From Peptococcaceae bacterium BRH_c23 (lineage in GTDB: Bacteria > Bacillota_B > Desulfitobacteriia > Desulfitobacteriales > Desulfitobacteriaceae): a DNA stretch of 29,021 nt. The number at the start of each line of letters is the position of its first letter. Within the stretch, counting starts at the first letter, position 1. A program made the position numbers and the translations under genes. Below the pieces are notes generated by a model. The model worked only from the letters and a program-made list of their open reading frames with translations. It had not been told where the DNA came from and ran no database searches. Below are positions 1-8,363 of the stretch, piece after piece. The stretch covers positions 1 to 29,021 of the forward strand of contig LADV01000039.1 of NCBI GenBank assembly GCA_000961805.1, read 5' to 3'.

Positions 1-72
1 ATAATGAACCTGGAAGCAAGTCTGTTCACAAATTCGGCAACCCGTACAGATCTTGGCATCAAAGATCAGCAT
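1..72 (-). CDS. Ferredoxin-like 4Fe-4S protein, N-terminal fragment (runs off window)
   Basis: Reading the minus strand from an ATG at 72 gives 24 codons up to the window edge. They include C-T-G-C-R-I-C-E-Q-T-C, a CxxCxxCxxxC 4Fe-4S binding motif starting at residue 9. An AGGAG box sits 7 bases upstream of the ATG, and the start lies 16 bases after the stop of the GlcF-like gene, so it is probably the last visible gene of the same operon. This kind of N-terminus is seen in small electron-transfer ferredoxins such as HycB-like subunits. It may carry electrons from the GlcDF-like oxidase or belong to a further oxidoreductase outside the window. Only the first domain is visible, so the full protein could be larger. 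Confidence 0.72.
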   Translation of the reverse strand, partial: MLIFDAKICTGCRICEQTCFQVHY

Positions 73-88
73 TTTCTCACTCCTTTAA

Positions 89-1351
89 TTATTTATTCGC
101 TGAACGGTCAGGACGCAGAGTCTTTTCACTAAACGTTCGGGCTAACAATTGAACTGGATGAATAACTTTTACGTCCGTTTTTCTTAAGCCATATTGCAGT
201 TGGATTTTACACATCGGGCAACCCGTGGCGACTAAATCAGGGTTCGTAGAAGCAAGGGAACTCACCTTGGGCTCCAAAATCCTCTCTGAGATTTCCGGGT
301 GGGTTAAGCAGAAGCTCCCTGCTCCGCCACAGCATCGGTCAGCATCCGGACTCTCGACAAACTCTACTCCAGGAAGAGCCTTTAAGATTTGCCTAGGTTC
401 AGTGCGCACACCTAAGACATGGTTTAAATGGCAGGGATCATGATAGGTTACCCTCAGGTTTTGGTGGAGTGAACCCACCTTAAACCCTTTTTTCACTAAA
501 TACTCACTGATGTCCTGCACTTTTTCGGCTATACCTTTAGCTTCTTCCTCCATCGGATGTCCTTTAAGCCAATGGGGATACTCTTTCAAGGCCGAACCAC
601 AGGTCGCACAATCCGTTAAAATAGCTTCCACATTCAAGTTACTCAAAGCCCTAATATTGTGGATTGCCATTTTTACCGTCGTCTCTTTGTCACCCAAACT
701 AGCTTGCGGTTTCCCACAGCAGACAGTCTCTGTGGAAATCGCTGTCCCATGTCCAGCCCTTTCTAACACCTGCAACGCATCCCAGCCTAGGTCCGGAAAC
801 ATGAAATTTGTCGTACAACTCAAAAAGTAAGCCACTTTGGTTCCATCAGGAAAATCCTGCTTCCCCAGTTCCTCTGAGAGTGGCTTAGGAAGCCGTTCCG
901 GTATTGCGGCTAAACGGCCACTCAAGGTTTCGGGCATCTTACTGGCTACCCCTGGAACGATCTTCACCGTTTGTCCTAATTTAAACATTTTCATTGCGAG
1001 AGCAAAGCGTTTACTATGTGGCAAGACTCCACGCAAAATAGTCCGTTGAATAAATGGCAAGCCATCTTTTTCCACGTATTCAGCCTTTAATGCAGAGATT
1101 AGTTCAGGCGTGATCACTCCGGCAGGGCAATTAATTTTACAAGCTTCACATCCTAAACAAGCAAACATATCCTCCTTGAGGCGGGGAGTCATGCTAAGTT
1201 GTCCTTCTAGAAGTAACCTGATTAAACGATTTCTCCCCCGAGCTACACTTGCTTCATTACGCATGGCACGGTAAGAAGGACATACTGCTTGACAAAGCCC
1301 ACAGCGAATGCATTTTTTGCTTTCGGCATACAGCCTTGCCTTATCTAACAT
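89..1351 (-). CDS. glcF: GlcF-like Fe-S subunit of a glycolate/D-lactate-type oxidase
   Basis: A 420-residue protein with two N-terminal 4Fe-4S motifs, CIRCGLCQAVCP (about residue 15) and CLGCEACKINCP (about residue 65), followed by two cysteine-rich CCG domains (TETVCCGKPQ and DRCCGGAGSFC, the latter preceded by YHDPCHLNHV). This is the architecture of glycolate oxidase subunit GlcF and related (S)-/(R)-2-hydroxyacid oxidoreductase Fe-S subunits. It would pass electrons from the flavin subunit encoded just upstream to quinone or ferredoxin-like carriers. The ATG at 1351 has GAGGGG 7 bases upstream and lies inside the end of the glcD-like gene (11-base overlap), which indicates translational coupling. 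The family is clear; the actual hydroxy-acid substrate is not, and the setting with sugar-acid dehydratases suggests something other than glycolate. Confidence 0.88.
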   Translation of the reverse strand: MLDKARLYAESKKCIRCGLCQAVCPSYRAMRNEASVARGRNRLIRLLLEGQLSMTPRLKEDMFACLGCEACKINCPAGVITPELISALKAEYVEKDGLPFIQRTILRGVLPHSKRFALAMKMFKLGQTVKIVPGVASKMPETLSGRLAAIPERLPKPLSEELGKQDFPDGTKVAYFLSCTTNFMFPDLGWDALQVLERAGHGTAISTETVCCGKPQASLGDKETTVKMAIHNIRALSNLNVEAILTDCATCGSALKEYPHWLKGHPMEEEAKGIAEKVQDISEYLVKKGFKVGSLHQNLRVTYHDPCHLNHVLGVRTEPRQILKALPGVEFVESPDADRCCGGAGSFCLTHPEISERILEPKVSSLASTNPDLVATGCPMCKIQLQYGLRKTDVKVIHPVQLLARTFSEKTLRPDRSANK

Positions 1352-2750
1352 TGTTATGCCCCTCTTCTCTGTCTACCTCGAAAATCTTACCAGGATTCAG
1401 GAGCCCATAAGGATCTAACGTCCGTTTAAGCTCTTTCATGACAGCGATCGTATCAGCATCAAACTGCCAGCTTAAATACTTTTTCTTGGCTCGACCAATC
1501 CCATGTTCACCACTTAAAGTTCCACCACACTCCAAGGCTGCGGCAAACAAGGCATCAATGGCCTGTTCTGCCCGTTCCAGCGCTCCCGGTTGATCATCAT
1601 TAATACAAATATTAGGGTGTAAATTGCCATCGCCCATGTGTCCTAAAATCAGCATCCCCACATTAAACTTCTTCCCGATTTCTTTCATGCGTTTAATCAT
1701 CTCGGGAACCTTATTGCGAGGAACTGTAGCATCTTCCGGGTAAACATTTGTGAAACTTTGGGCCATTACCCCAAAAGCATTTCTACGGCCCCGCCATAAG
1801 TTGTCAGCTTCTTCTTGATTAGCTGCTAATTTTACAGATCTGGCACCTTGGTTAAGGCAGATCCGTTCTATTTTCTCAATTTGCGCTTGAACCTCGTTTT
1901 GCCCTCCATCGACTTCGAAGAGCATGGCTGCTCCAACATCGCGGGGAAATCCCACGGGATCCCGTTGCTCAATCAAATCAATAATTTCATGGTCCATGAG
2001 TTCAAGCGTTGTGGGTACCACTTTACCCTTTATAATAGCTGATACTGTCTCTGCAGCCTGACCAAGTTCATCAAACAGAACTAGCATGGTTCGTTTATAC
2101 TCTGGAAGCGGAATGAGCCGAACAGTAATCTCAGTTATCACCCCGAGCGTCCCCTCTGAACCCGCGAAAAAACGGGTCAAATCATAGCCGCTGACATTTT
2201 TGATTGTCCGGCCGCCGGCTTTTATGATGCGACCATCCATTAGGACCACTGTAAGCCCCAGGAGATAGTCCCTGGTCACACCGTACTTAAACCCTCGAGG
2301 ACCGCCGGCATTTTCGGCAACATTTCCTCCGATCGTCGACATGTTTAAGGATGCGGGATCTGGCGGATAAAAAAGCCCTCTAGCTTCTACTGCTCGATGC
2401 AGGTCCCGGGTAATCAAACCGGGTTCGACAACGGCAACTAAATTTTCCTCATCGACTTCTACTATCTGATTAAAAAGCTGAGTGGAAAGTACAATCGTAC
2501 CTTCTTGAGGTACCGTTCCTCCCACGAGGTTCGTCCCTCCCCCACGTGTTGTTACAGGTATCCGCCAGTGGGTGGCGATTTTCAACAGGCTGGAAACCTC
2601 TATTGTTGTTTTTGGAAAAACGACGACTCCAGGCATTTCAATCATATTCGTTGAATCATAGGAATAACAAATGAGATCCTCAAGTTCCTTTTTAACTCGG
2701 TCCTTACCCAAAACTTGGACCATTTCTTGAATCAGTTGCTCAGGTAACAC
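1341..2750 (-). CDS. glcD: GlcD-like FAD-linked 2-hydroxyacid dehydrogenase
   Basis: About 469 residues of the FAD-binding PCMH / vanillyl-alcohol-oxidase fold. The FAD site includes TRGGGTNLVGGTVP near residue 70, ENAGGPRGFKYGVTRDY, and KNVSGYDLTRFFAGSEGTLG. The C-terminal catalytic part has GHMGDGNLHPN and GEHGIG, both typical of GlcD and D-lactate dehydrogenases. The enzyme should oxidise a (D/R)-2-hydroxy acid to a 2-oxo acid and hand electrons to the GlcF-like partner. Two in-frame GTG codons could start it, at 2759 and 2750. I prefer 2750 because AGAGGTG then lies 6 bases upstream, whereas for 2759 the purine box abuts the codon. The gap to the upstream uxaA-type gene is about 40 bases. 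The substrate is not deducible; a hydroxy acid related to the sugar acids handled by the neighbours is the simplest inference. Confidence 0.88.
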   Translation of the reverse strand: MLPEQLIQEMVQVLGKDRVKKELEDLICYSYDSTNMIEMPGVVVFPKTTIEVSSLLKIATHWRIPVTTRGGGTNLVGGTVPQEGTIVLSTQLFNQIVEVDEENLVAVVEPGLITRDLHRAVEARGLFYPPDPASLNMSTIGGNVAENAGGPRGFKYGVTRDYLLGLTVVLMDGRIIKAGGRTIKNVSGYDLTRFFAGSEGTLGVITEITVRLIPLPEYKRTMLVLFDELGQAAETVSAIIKGKVVPTTLELMDHEIIDLIEQRDPVGFPRDVGAAMLFEVDGGQNEVQAQIEKIERICLNQGARSVKLAANQEEADNLWRGRRNAFGVMAQSFTNVYPEDATVPRNKVPEMIKRMKEIGKKFNVGMLILGHMGDGNLHPNICINDDQPGALERAEQAIDALFAAALECGGTLSGEHGIGRAKKKYLSWQFDADTIAVMKELKRTLDPYGLLNPGKIFEVDREEGHNNVR

Positions 2751-2793
2751 ACTTTTCACCTCTCAAGCTTCCTGCTTTACTTACTGCGAAGAT

Positions 2794-3954
2794 TTAACAA
2801 GTGGGTCCGATTCGGTTAATTCCGAACTCATGATGCCCTAAAATCTCCGACTGGGTCAGTTTCCCAGATATCACGTCGCAAACTTCCACAAATAGACGTT
2901 CCCCAACCTCTTCGATAGTTTCATCCCCTGTGACGATCGTTCCGGCATTGAGATCCATATTGTCTCTCATGTTTTTATACGTAAAGGTGTTGGTCGCAAC
3001 CTTAATTACCGGTGCAATAGGAGACCCGGTCGGAGTACCTCGGCCCGTCGTAAAAACAACAATCTGTGACCCTCCGGCAACCATTCCAGTCAATTGCTCA
3101 ATATCATGCCCCGGAGTATCCATCCAGACTAAGCCTTTCTTCGTGGGTTGATGGGCATAATCAATGATTTCCTGTAATGCCCGATGCCCACCTTTATGAA
3201 CACAACCTAAAGACTTTTCTTCAATGGTTGTGATCCCTCCCTGCATATTTCCTGGAGAAGGCTGTGCACCCCTGAGATCAACCCCCATGTCCAATATGCT
3301 TTGTTCCATCCGGTTAATGACTTGGAACACTCTCTGACGAACCGTATCATCCACACTTCGTTCTGCTAATAAATGCTCAGCACCAATTAGTTCAGTGGTT
3401 TCAGCCAGAATGACGGTTCCTCCTTGATCCACAATTTTATCACTGCAATACCCTAAGGCTGGATTACCGGAAATGCCTGAGCAGGCGTCAGATCCGCCAC
3501 ACTCGGTCGAGAAAATGATGTCTTCGAAATTTATTTCCTCCCGGGAGACTTGACTCGCTCTCCCTACCAATTCCCGAGCGATCTGAGCACCCTTGGCAAT
3601 CGCTTTCAGAGTTCCACCTTCCTGCTGAATAATCACGACCTCTATATTCTCATGACCTGCTTGGCGAGCCGCTTCTGCTACTCTTTCTGCCTCCATCTGT
3701 TCGCAGCCCAGCCCAACCACGACCGTACCATAAACATTGGGATGAGCCGCAAATCCAACTAAAGTTCTAAACGTCTGTTCAAAGTCTGACCCAACTTGGG
3801 CACATCCGTGCTGATGGGTAACACTGACAGTCCCTGCTACCTGTCTGAAAATGTGATCAGCTACATGATTAGCGCAGACAATGCTGGAAAGAATCAAGAC
3901 ATGATTACGAACTCCAACCTTACCATTTGATCGGCGATATCCCATAAGTTTCAC
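2794..3954 (-). CDS. UxaA-family sugar-acid dehydratase, large (catalytic) subunit
   Basis: 386 residues matching the C-terminal catalytic part of altronate (UxaA) and galactarate (GarD) dehydratases. Family motifs seen are VGVRNH (residues 13-18), HQHGCAQVGSDFEQTFRTLVGF (cited in part; HGC near residue 49), GLGCE, STECGGSDACSGISGNPALG, PSPGNMQGGITTIEEKSLG and TTGRGTPTGSPIAPVIKVATN. These enzymes eliminate water from a sugar acid to give a 2-keto-3-deoxy acid, using a metal or Fe-S centre. The gene starts at a GTG whose bases overlap the TGA of the small subunit (GTGA), so the two are translationally coupled and probably form one enzyme. The related sulfolactate lyase SuyB was considered but fits less well. 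Exact substrate is unknown. Confidence 0.85.
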   Translation of the reverse strand: MKLMGYRRSNGKVGVRNHVLILSSIVCANHVADHIFRQVAGTVSVTHQHGCAQVGSDFEQTFRTLVGFAAHPNVYGTVVVGLGCEQMEAERVAEAARQAGHENIEVVIIQQEGGTLKAIAKGAQIARELVGRASQVSREEINFEDIIFSTECGGSDACSGISGNPALGYCSDKIVDQGGTVILAETTELIGAEHLLAERSVDDTVRQRVFQVINRMEQSILDMGVDLRGAQPSPGNMQGGITTIEEKSLGCVHKGGHRALQEIIDYAHQPTKKGLVWMDTPGHDIEQLTGMVAGGSQIVVFTTGRGTPTGSPIAPVIKVATNTFTYKNMRDNMDLNAGTIVTGDETIEEVGERLFVEVCDVISGKLTQSEILGHHEFGINRIGPTC

Positions 3955-4241
3955 TGTTTATCCCCCCTTCCTCGTAGGCTCTCAACATTATGTACATGGG
4001 CATGTGCTCCCGCTTGAATATCCTGCGTCGCAGCACCAATGACCTGCCCATATTTGATTACGCTTGTGCCTCTCAGTATGGTCTCTGTAGCGAATTTGTG
4101 ACCAAAAGGAATTTCTTCCTTTAAAATGGTGGCCTTTAGTTCCGCTCCGTCCCTAACCCCAACTGCACAATTGGCCACAAGGTCTTCGAGTGCCGTTGCA
4201 ACATTGTCCTCCCTGGACATTACAATGGCTCGATGTTTCAT
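3951..4241 (-). CDS. UxaA-family dehydratase, small SAF-domain subunit
   Basis: A 96-residue protein equivalent to the N-terminal SAF domain of UxaA/GarD. Visible features are DNVATAL near residue 10, IPFGHKFA, VIKYGQVIG, ATQDI and the histidine-rich HAHVHNVES near the end. In single-chain UxaA this domain is fused to the catalytic part; here the enzyme is split into two genes that overlap by 4 bases. I chose the ATG at 4241 because AGGAGGG lies 6 bases upstream; the longer reading frame from 4274 has no such site and would run through a palindrome. The domain is thought to contribute to metal or substrate binding. A separate leader of about 110 bases lies between it and the iclR gene. Confidence 0.85.
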   Translation of the reverse strand: MKHRAIVMSREDNVATALEDLVANCAVGVRDGAELKATILKEEIPFGHKFATETILRGTSVIKYGQVIGAATQDIQAGAHAHVHNVESLRGRGDKQ

Positions 4242-4266
4242 ATTAACCCTCCTTTTATTCATATAT

Positions 4267-4281
4267 ATAAACAAAGTTCAT
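4267..4281. promoter_or_regulatory. Candidate operator palindrome ahead of the split uxaA pair
   Basis: ATAAAC-AAA-GTTCAT is an imperfect inverted repeat with a 3-base spacer, 25 bases upstream of the start of the SAF subunit. It resembles the perfect palindrome ATGAAC-TAT-GTTCAT at 10357-10371 ahead of the TRAP transporter. A second, weaker copy of the half-sites follows (GTTCATAGTTATAAAC). The shared motif and the IclR gene in the cluster suggest an IclR binding site; this is inference. Confidence 0.45.
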
Positions 4282-4292
4282 AGTTATAAACG

Positions 4293-4324
4293 GATGATTA
4301 CTTCTACACTAACATATAATCATC
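4293..4324. repeat. Inverted repeat between iclR and the uxaA pair
   Basis: GATGATTA (4293-4300) and TAATCATC (4317-4324) can pair as an 8-base stem with a 16-base loop in the gap downstream of iclR. It has no T-run on the minus strand, so it is at best a weak terminator or mRNA-processing hairpin; it could also be part of a regulatory region for the following genes. Confidence 0.3.
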
Positions 4325-4354
4325 TACCTAATTTTGTGGGTCCATGTGGGAATC

Positions 4355-5116
4355 TTAAATACCCATTCTTGGGCGATATCCGAATTCAGCCGATAATTGA
4401 AGGGTGTGTTCTAGCAAGTATGCTTCAATTTCCTTCTTTCTCAGTTCCATCCGTTCTGTCGGAGCCGCCACACTGATTGCCGCTACAACCCGCCCATGAT
4501 AATCAAAGATCGGGCAAGCAATGCAAGTTAGTCCCTCTTCAATTTCTTGATTATCATAGGCCACTCCTCGCTGACGCACACTTTCTAATTCCTTAAGCAA
4601 TATTTTATGGTCCGTAATGGTTTGAGAAGTGAACGTGGGCAACCCTCTCCGAATCACTATCCTCTCGATCTCCGGCACAGGCATAAACGCCAAAAAACTT
4701 TTTCCTAAAGCGGTACAATGCATCGGTTTATGATCCCCTAAAGTAACGTTTGTTCGTATTGAACGAGAACAGTCTAACTTGTTAATGTAGACAATTTCAT
4801 CGTCAACGCAAACCGCCATAAAAACAGTCTCTTCAATTAAATCGACCAGTTTAACCATGTACTTTTTAGCATTCTGGTACACATTGACTCGCTCAAGCGA
4901 CGATAAGCCCAATTCGATCAGCTTAAAACCCAGACAATATTTCTTATTTTCCGATTGACTAAGATAATTGCGTTCTATCATTGTGCTGAGTAATTCGTGC
5001 ATACTACTTTTAGGTATATCAAGTTCGTTACAAAGTTCGTGAAATGTCAATCCATCCGGATAATTTCTTAGGACATCCATTACTTCCATTACTCGTGCGG
5101 CGGATTTTACGGTCAT
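4355..5116 (-). CDS. IclR-family transcriptional regulator
   Basis: 253 residues. The N-terminal winged helix-turn-helix is seen as ARVMEVMDVLRNYPDGLTF followed by HELCNELDIPKSSMHELLST (residues about 7-50). The C-terminal effector-binding domain has the family features LGDHKPMHCTALGKSFLAF, GVAYDNQEIEEGLTCIACP and VVAAISVAAPTERM. The ATG at 5116 has AAGGAGG 8 bases upstream. IclR regulators commonly control carboxylate, aromatic and sugar-acid catabolic operons by binding the small-molecule substrate or an intermediate. Its place between the two dehydratase genes makes it the likely local regulator of the whole island. Two related palindromes, at 4267-4281 and 10357-10371, are its candidate operators. 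Confidence 0.9.
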   Translation of the reverse strand: MTVKSAARVMEVMDVLRNYPDGLTFHELCNELDIPKSSMHELLSTMIERNYLSQSENKKYCLGFKLIELGLSSLERVNVYQNAKKYMVKLVDLIEETVFMAVCVDDEIVYINKLDCSRSIRTNVTLGDHKPMHCTALGKSFLAFMPVPEIERIVIRRGLPTFTSQTITDHKILLKELESVRQRGVAYDNQEIEEGLTCIACPIFDYHGRVVAAISVAAPTERMELRKKEIEAYLLEHTLQLSAEFGYRPRMGI

Positions 5117-5218
5117 TTAGTTTTCCTCCTTGTGCTCCTTAACACAACCATTATACAGGAATTTGCTCTAGACTATAAACGTCCTACTATTTAATAACTA
5201 AAATTTATCTTATCTGGT

Positions 5219-6952
5219 TTACTCAAGACTGGCTCCAAACATCGCTGATAGAGCTTGTTCTGTATAACGCTTAAAAATACCACTTCTGGGAGCGCTTTTA
5301 GGAGGTTGCCAACGTCCCCTCCGCTCTTGTAGTAACTCATCTACTTCATCTGCCCTCATAAGTTGACCCTTGATACCGATCACTCGGAGAACTCGCTCCG
5401 GAATATTCACTTCAATGATATCGTTCTCTTCGATTAAAACGATGGGACCACCGACTGCGGCCTCAGGTGAAACGTGCCCTATACAGGGCCCACGAGTGGC
5501 ACCCGAATAACGTCCATCTGTAATGAGCACGACCGAATTACTTAATTTCGGATCACACATTAAAGCCTCTGCTGTCATCGCCATCTCAGGCATCCCTGAA
5601 CCCCGAGGTCCCTCAAAGCGAATAATAAGCACCATTCCTGGCTCTATTTGGTTATCAATAATCGCCTGATGACATTCTTCCTCGGAGTCAAATACTTTGG
5701 CCGGGCCGGTATGATGCATCATTTCTTCTACGACAGCTGCATATTTAATCACCGCCCCTTCCGGAGCTAGATTACCTTTTAGAATAGCAATCGAGCCAAT
5801 CTCCGTAGTCTCCTCGACAGGCTTAATAACTTGTTCCCGTTTAAGTCCGTAATTTGTCAGATATCCTTCCAAGCGTTCGAAGTAGCCTTCCTCGTTAAGC
5901 TGGTGAAGGTTTTCACGTAAGCTCTTGCCGGTTACTGTGATGACATCTAGATCAAGATAGTCGCGTAATAACCATTGGACTCTGGGAATTCCGCCAGCAA
6001 ACCAGAAGGCTTCAGTCGGATATTGGCCACTAGGATAAATGTTAGCAATATGCGGAATCTTGTGGTTAATTTCATCAAACATTTCTGGTTTTAACGATAA
6101 ACCCAACTCACGAGCTATGGCGGGCAAGTGCAGAAGCGCATTCGTGGAACCCCCAATGGCTGCATGAATTTTTATAGCGTTCGTAAAGGCTTCCTTGGTC
6201 AGTATTTTACGCGCCGTAAGATTAAGCGCTATCAGCTTCGACACTTGACGTCCAGCCGCCCTGGCCATTGCCGTAATATCTCGCATCGTAGCCGGAACCA
6301 AAGCACTCCCCGGCAAGGCCAAGCCAAGTGCCTCTGCCATGGATTGCATTGTACTGGCCGTGCCCAAAAATTGACACGCCCCAACCGAAGGGCATCCTGT
6401 TAACTTAAAGGCTCTTACCTCGTTTTCCGAAATTCCTTCTCTTTTTTGTCTCAATGAAATCTCCCCCGCCTTTATAGACGTAGACATATAGGGAGCCGGG
6501 CGCATGCTTCCGCCAGGAACAAAGATGGTCGGCAAGTCTAAGCGGGCAGCAGCCTTCAAATGAGCTGGAATCGATTTATCACAAGAGGAGATTAACACTA
6601 ACCCATCCCAAGGAACAAACGAAGCATGGATTTCGATCATATCACAAATAATTTCCCTAGATGCTAACACAAAATTCATACCATTATGCCCTTGAGCACA
6701 ACCATCACAGACATCGGTTACATGATATTTTGCAGGACGTCCACCCTTTTCGTAAATACCAATACCCACTTGTTCTGTCAAGCTATCTAAATGAGAGCTG
6801 CCCGGATGGCTATCCCCAAAAACATCCTCGATCAGAATCTGAGGCTTTTTGAGATCCTCTTCGTCCCAATCCATACCCAGTTGTAAAGCATCAAATTGTG
6901 ACCAAAGCTCTCTGGCTGCTGTAGATTTAGGACGATAAAGTTCCTTATCCAT
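5219..6952 (-). CDS. IlvD/Edd-family sugar-acid dehydratase
   Basis: About 577 residues, typical for the IlvD/Edd family. The three cysteines that normally hold the Fe-S cluster are visible in DVCDGCAQGHNGM, ISSCDKSIPAHL and GCPSVGACQFLGTASTM. Later motifs are GGSTNALLHLPA, GSGMPEMA and DGRYSGATRGPCIGHVSPEA. The last is closer to pentonate/hexonate dehydratases than to the biosynthetic dihydroxyacid dehydratase, so I read it as catabolic: an aldonate to a 2-keto-3-deoxy acid. No ilvBCN or leu genes are nearby. The second in-frame ATG (6952) is preferred: GGGGAG lies 9 bases upstream of it but touches the first ATG at 6961. A conversion of valine/isoleucine precursors cannot be excluded by motif reading alone. 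Confidence 0.8.
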   Translation of the reverse strand: MDKELYRPKSTAARELWSQFDALQLGMDWDEEDLKKPQILIEDVFGDSHPGSSHLDSLTEQVGIGIYEKGGRPAKYHVTDVCDGCAQGHNGMNFVLASREIICDMIEIHASFVPWDGLVLISSCDKSIPAHLKAAARLDLPTIFVPGGSMRPAPYMSTSIKAGEISLRQKREGISENEVRAFKLTGCPSVGACQFLGTASTMQSMAEALGLALPGSALVPATMRDITAMARAAGRQVSKLIALNLTARKILTKEAFTNAIKIHAAIGGSTNALLHLPAIARELGLSLKPEMFDEINHKIPHIANIYPSGQYPTEAFWFAGGIPRVQWLLRDYLDLDVITVTGKSLRENLHQLNEEGYFERLEGYLTNYGLKREQVIKPVEETTEIGSIAILKGNLAPEGAVIKYAAVVEEMMHHTGPAKVFDSEEECHQAIIDNQIEPGMVLIIRFEGPRGSGMPEMAMTAEALMCDPKLSNSVVLITDGRYSGATRGPCIGHVSPEAAVGGPIVLIEENDIIEVNIPERVLRVIGIKGQLMRADEVDELLQERRGRWQPPKSAPRSGIFKRYTEQALSAMFGASLE

Positions 6953-7092
6953 TGATGTCATCTCCCCTAAACAATCTTTGTTTTTCAGATCCTAAGTTTC
7001 AAGCCTATTCCATGATTCCTTACATCTATTGCACCAGAATACAATCCTGGTTAATTATCAGATTTGTAAGATTCCTTAACTTAGTTTAAAGA

Positions 7093-7142
7093 GGGTACAA
7101 AACGCAACTACCATTGAAGTGGTGCGGTGCCTTTTTGTACCC
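7093..7142 (-). terminator. Hairpin downstream of dctP, terminator-like
   Basis: GGGTACAAA (7093-7101) pairs perfectly with TTTGTACCC (7134-7142), and the interior holds a second possible stem around the GCACC/GGTGC-like bases. It lies in the 227-base gap between the end of dctP and the dehydratase gene, so it probably ends or attenuates the TRAP transcript. The run of T after the stem on the minus strand is short, so the strength is uncertain. The remainder of the gap shows no gene; an AAACAA-TCT-TTGTTT palindrome lies near 6969-6983 just ahead of the dehydratase. Confidence 0.5.
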
Positions 7143-7179
7143 CTGACACATTCACAACCCTCTAGAAACCTTGAAACTA

Positions 7180-8247
7180 TTATTTAGAGAGTTTTACGAC
7201 TTCATCCGTAACTTCTTTGACTAGGTCCTTACCAATCTTCTCGGCGAATTGATCATAAACAGGTTTAGTTGCATCTTGGAATGCTTTCAATTGGTCTGGA
7301 GTTAATTCTGTTACGGTCATTCCTGCATCACGTAACTTTCCAACTTGATCTTTAACCATGTCACGACTGATTTTTCTTTGAAAGTCTTTAGCTTCAAGTG
7401 CTGCTTGTTGGAAAATCTCTTGATCTTCCTTAGGCATAGAGTCCCAAATTTTTTGGCTGAATAACACAATAAAAGGACTATAGATATGATTGGATACGGT
7501 AACATATTTTTGTACTTCATTAAATTTTTGTAAATAAATCGTTGGAATGGGGTTTTCTTGTCCATCGATTGTTTTCTGTTGCATCGCAGTAAAAACTTCG
7601 CTGAAAGGCATAGGGGTCGGGTTGGAACCCATGGCTTTCCAAGCTGCTAAGTGCATCGGATTTTCCATCGTACGGATCTTTAACCCTTTCAAATCAGCAG
7701 GAGCTTTAATTTCACGCACGCTGTTTGTCACGTCCCTGAATCCATTTTCCATGTAGGCGAGCCCTTTTAAGCCTTTTGCGCTCAAGCCATCTAAGAGCTT
7801 CTGACCGATTGGTCCGTCCAATACCTTATCGGCAACTTCTGGACTAGGAAATAGAAACGGCAAGTCAAAAACCATTAACTTACTCTCAATCCCGGTCAAG
7901 GGAGAGGTTGAAGGGGGAGTCATTTCTAAAGTACCCATACGAACTGATTCTGTTGCCTTAATGTCATCCCCTAGCTGGGCATTGGCATAAAGCTGAATCT
8001 CATATTTGTTCTTAGTTCTTTCTTGAACGAGGTCTCCGAACTTTCTCATCCCTTGATAGAGTGGGCTCGCTTCGTTAAGCCCGATACTTACCTTAATTAC
8101 CTTGGCATCTGCATTTGCCGGGGCTGCTGCTGGTGCTGGGGCAGTCGTTGGAGCCGGCTTTGCTGACGACAGACCACACCCTGTAGCCAATGTCGCTACC
8201 ATAAAACCTGTGAGCAGCGTCGCCAATACTTTTCTTCTCTTGATCAT
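7180..8247 (-). CDS. dctP: TRAP transporter solute-binding lipoprotein, DctP family
   Basis: 355 residues. The N-terminus is a charged, hydrophobic signal peptide ending in ATLATGC, so Cys24 is the likely lipidation site, followed by a low-complexity Ala/Pro linker. The mature part has the DctP hallmarks: LKGLKIRTMENPMHLAAWKAMG, in which the Arg contacts the substrate carboxylate in this family, then PTPMPFSEVFTAMQQKTIDGQENP. It captures a carboxylate outside the membrane and delivers it to the DctQM membrane proteins encoded upstream. GGGAGG lies 8 bases before the ATG. It is the last gene of the transporter operon. The ligand is presumably the sugar or hydroxy acid processed by the neighbouring dehydratases. 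Confidence 0.92.
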   Translation of the reverse strand: MIKRRKVLATLLTGFMVATLATGCGLSSAKPAPTTAPAPAAAPANADAKVIKVSIGLNEASPLYQGMRKFGDLVQERTKNKYEIQLYANAQLGDDIKATESVRMGTLEMTPPSTSPLTGIESKLMVFDLPFLFPSPEVADKVLDGPIGQKLLDGLSAKGLKGLAYMENGFRDVTNSVREIKAPADLKGLKIRTMENPMHLAAWKAMGSNPTPMPFSEVFTAMQQKTIDGQENPIPTIYLQKFNEVQKYVTVSNHIYSPFIVLFSQKIWDSMPKEDQEIFQQAALEAKDFQRKISRDMVKDQVGKLRDAGMTVTELTPDQLKAFQDATKPVYDQFAEKIGKDLVKEVTDEVVKLSK

Positions 8248-8287
8248 TAATTCTTTCCTCCCTATTTTTTTTAGATGCTTAAAAGTT

Positions 8288-8340
8288 TTCTTTCAAGCTT
8301 TTTTATTTCTCTTTGAAAGAATTTTGTCTTTTCTTTCAAG
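8288..8340. repeat. Hairpin and direct repeat between dctM and dctP
   Basis: TTCTTTCAA (8288-8296) and TTGAAAGAA (8313-8321) form a 9-base inverted repeat, and TTTTCTTTCAAG occurs twice as a direct repeat (8286-8297 and 8329-8340). It fills the 116-base gap between dctM and dctP. Such intercistronic hairpins can stabilise the downstream message, which would suit the need for more binding protein than membrane subunits. Function is inferred. Confidence 0.4.
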
Positions 8341-8363
8341 AAGGAATACAAGTTAACACTCTA

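Noticed and set aside
2794..4241. Sulfolactate sulfo-lyase SuyAB, with the TRAP transporter and GlcD-like gene as a sulfolactate pathway
   Set aside because: SuyAB belongs to the same family and the gene set is suggestive for a sulfite-using anaerobe, but the large subunit has the HGC...Q, GLGCE and ECGGSDA-SGI-NPALG motifs of altronate/galactarate dehydratases, which I do not recall in SuyB. A phylogeny would settle it.
5219..6952. Biosynthetic dihydroxyacid dehydratase IlvD
   Set aside because: No branched-chain amino acid genes nearby, catabolic context with TRAP and UxaA genes, and the C-terminal GATRGPCIGHVSPEA motif is nearer to sugar-acid dehydratases.
7317..7565. 82-residue ORF in another frame inside dctP
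   Set aside because: Shadow of dctP, which is supported by signal peptide, motifs and full length.
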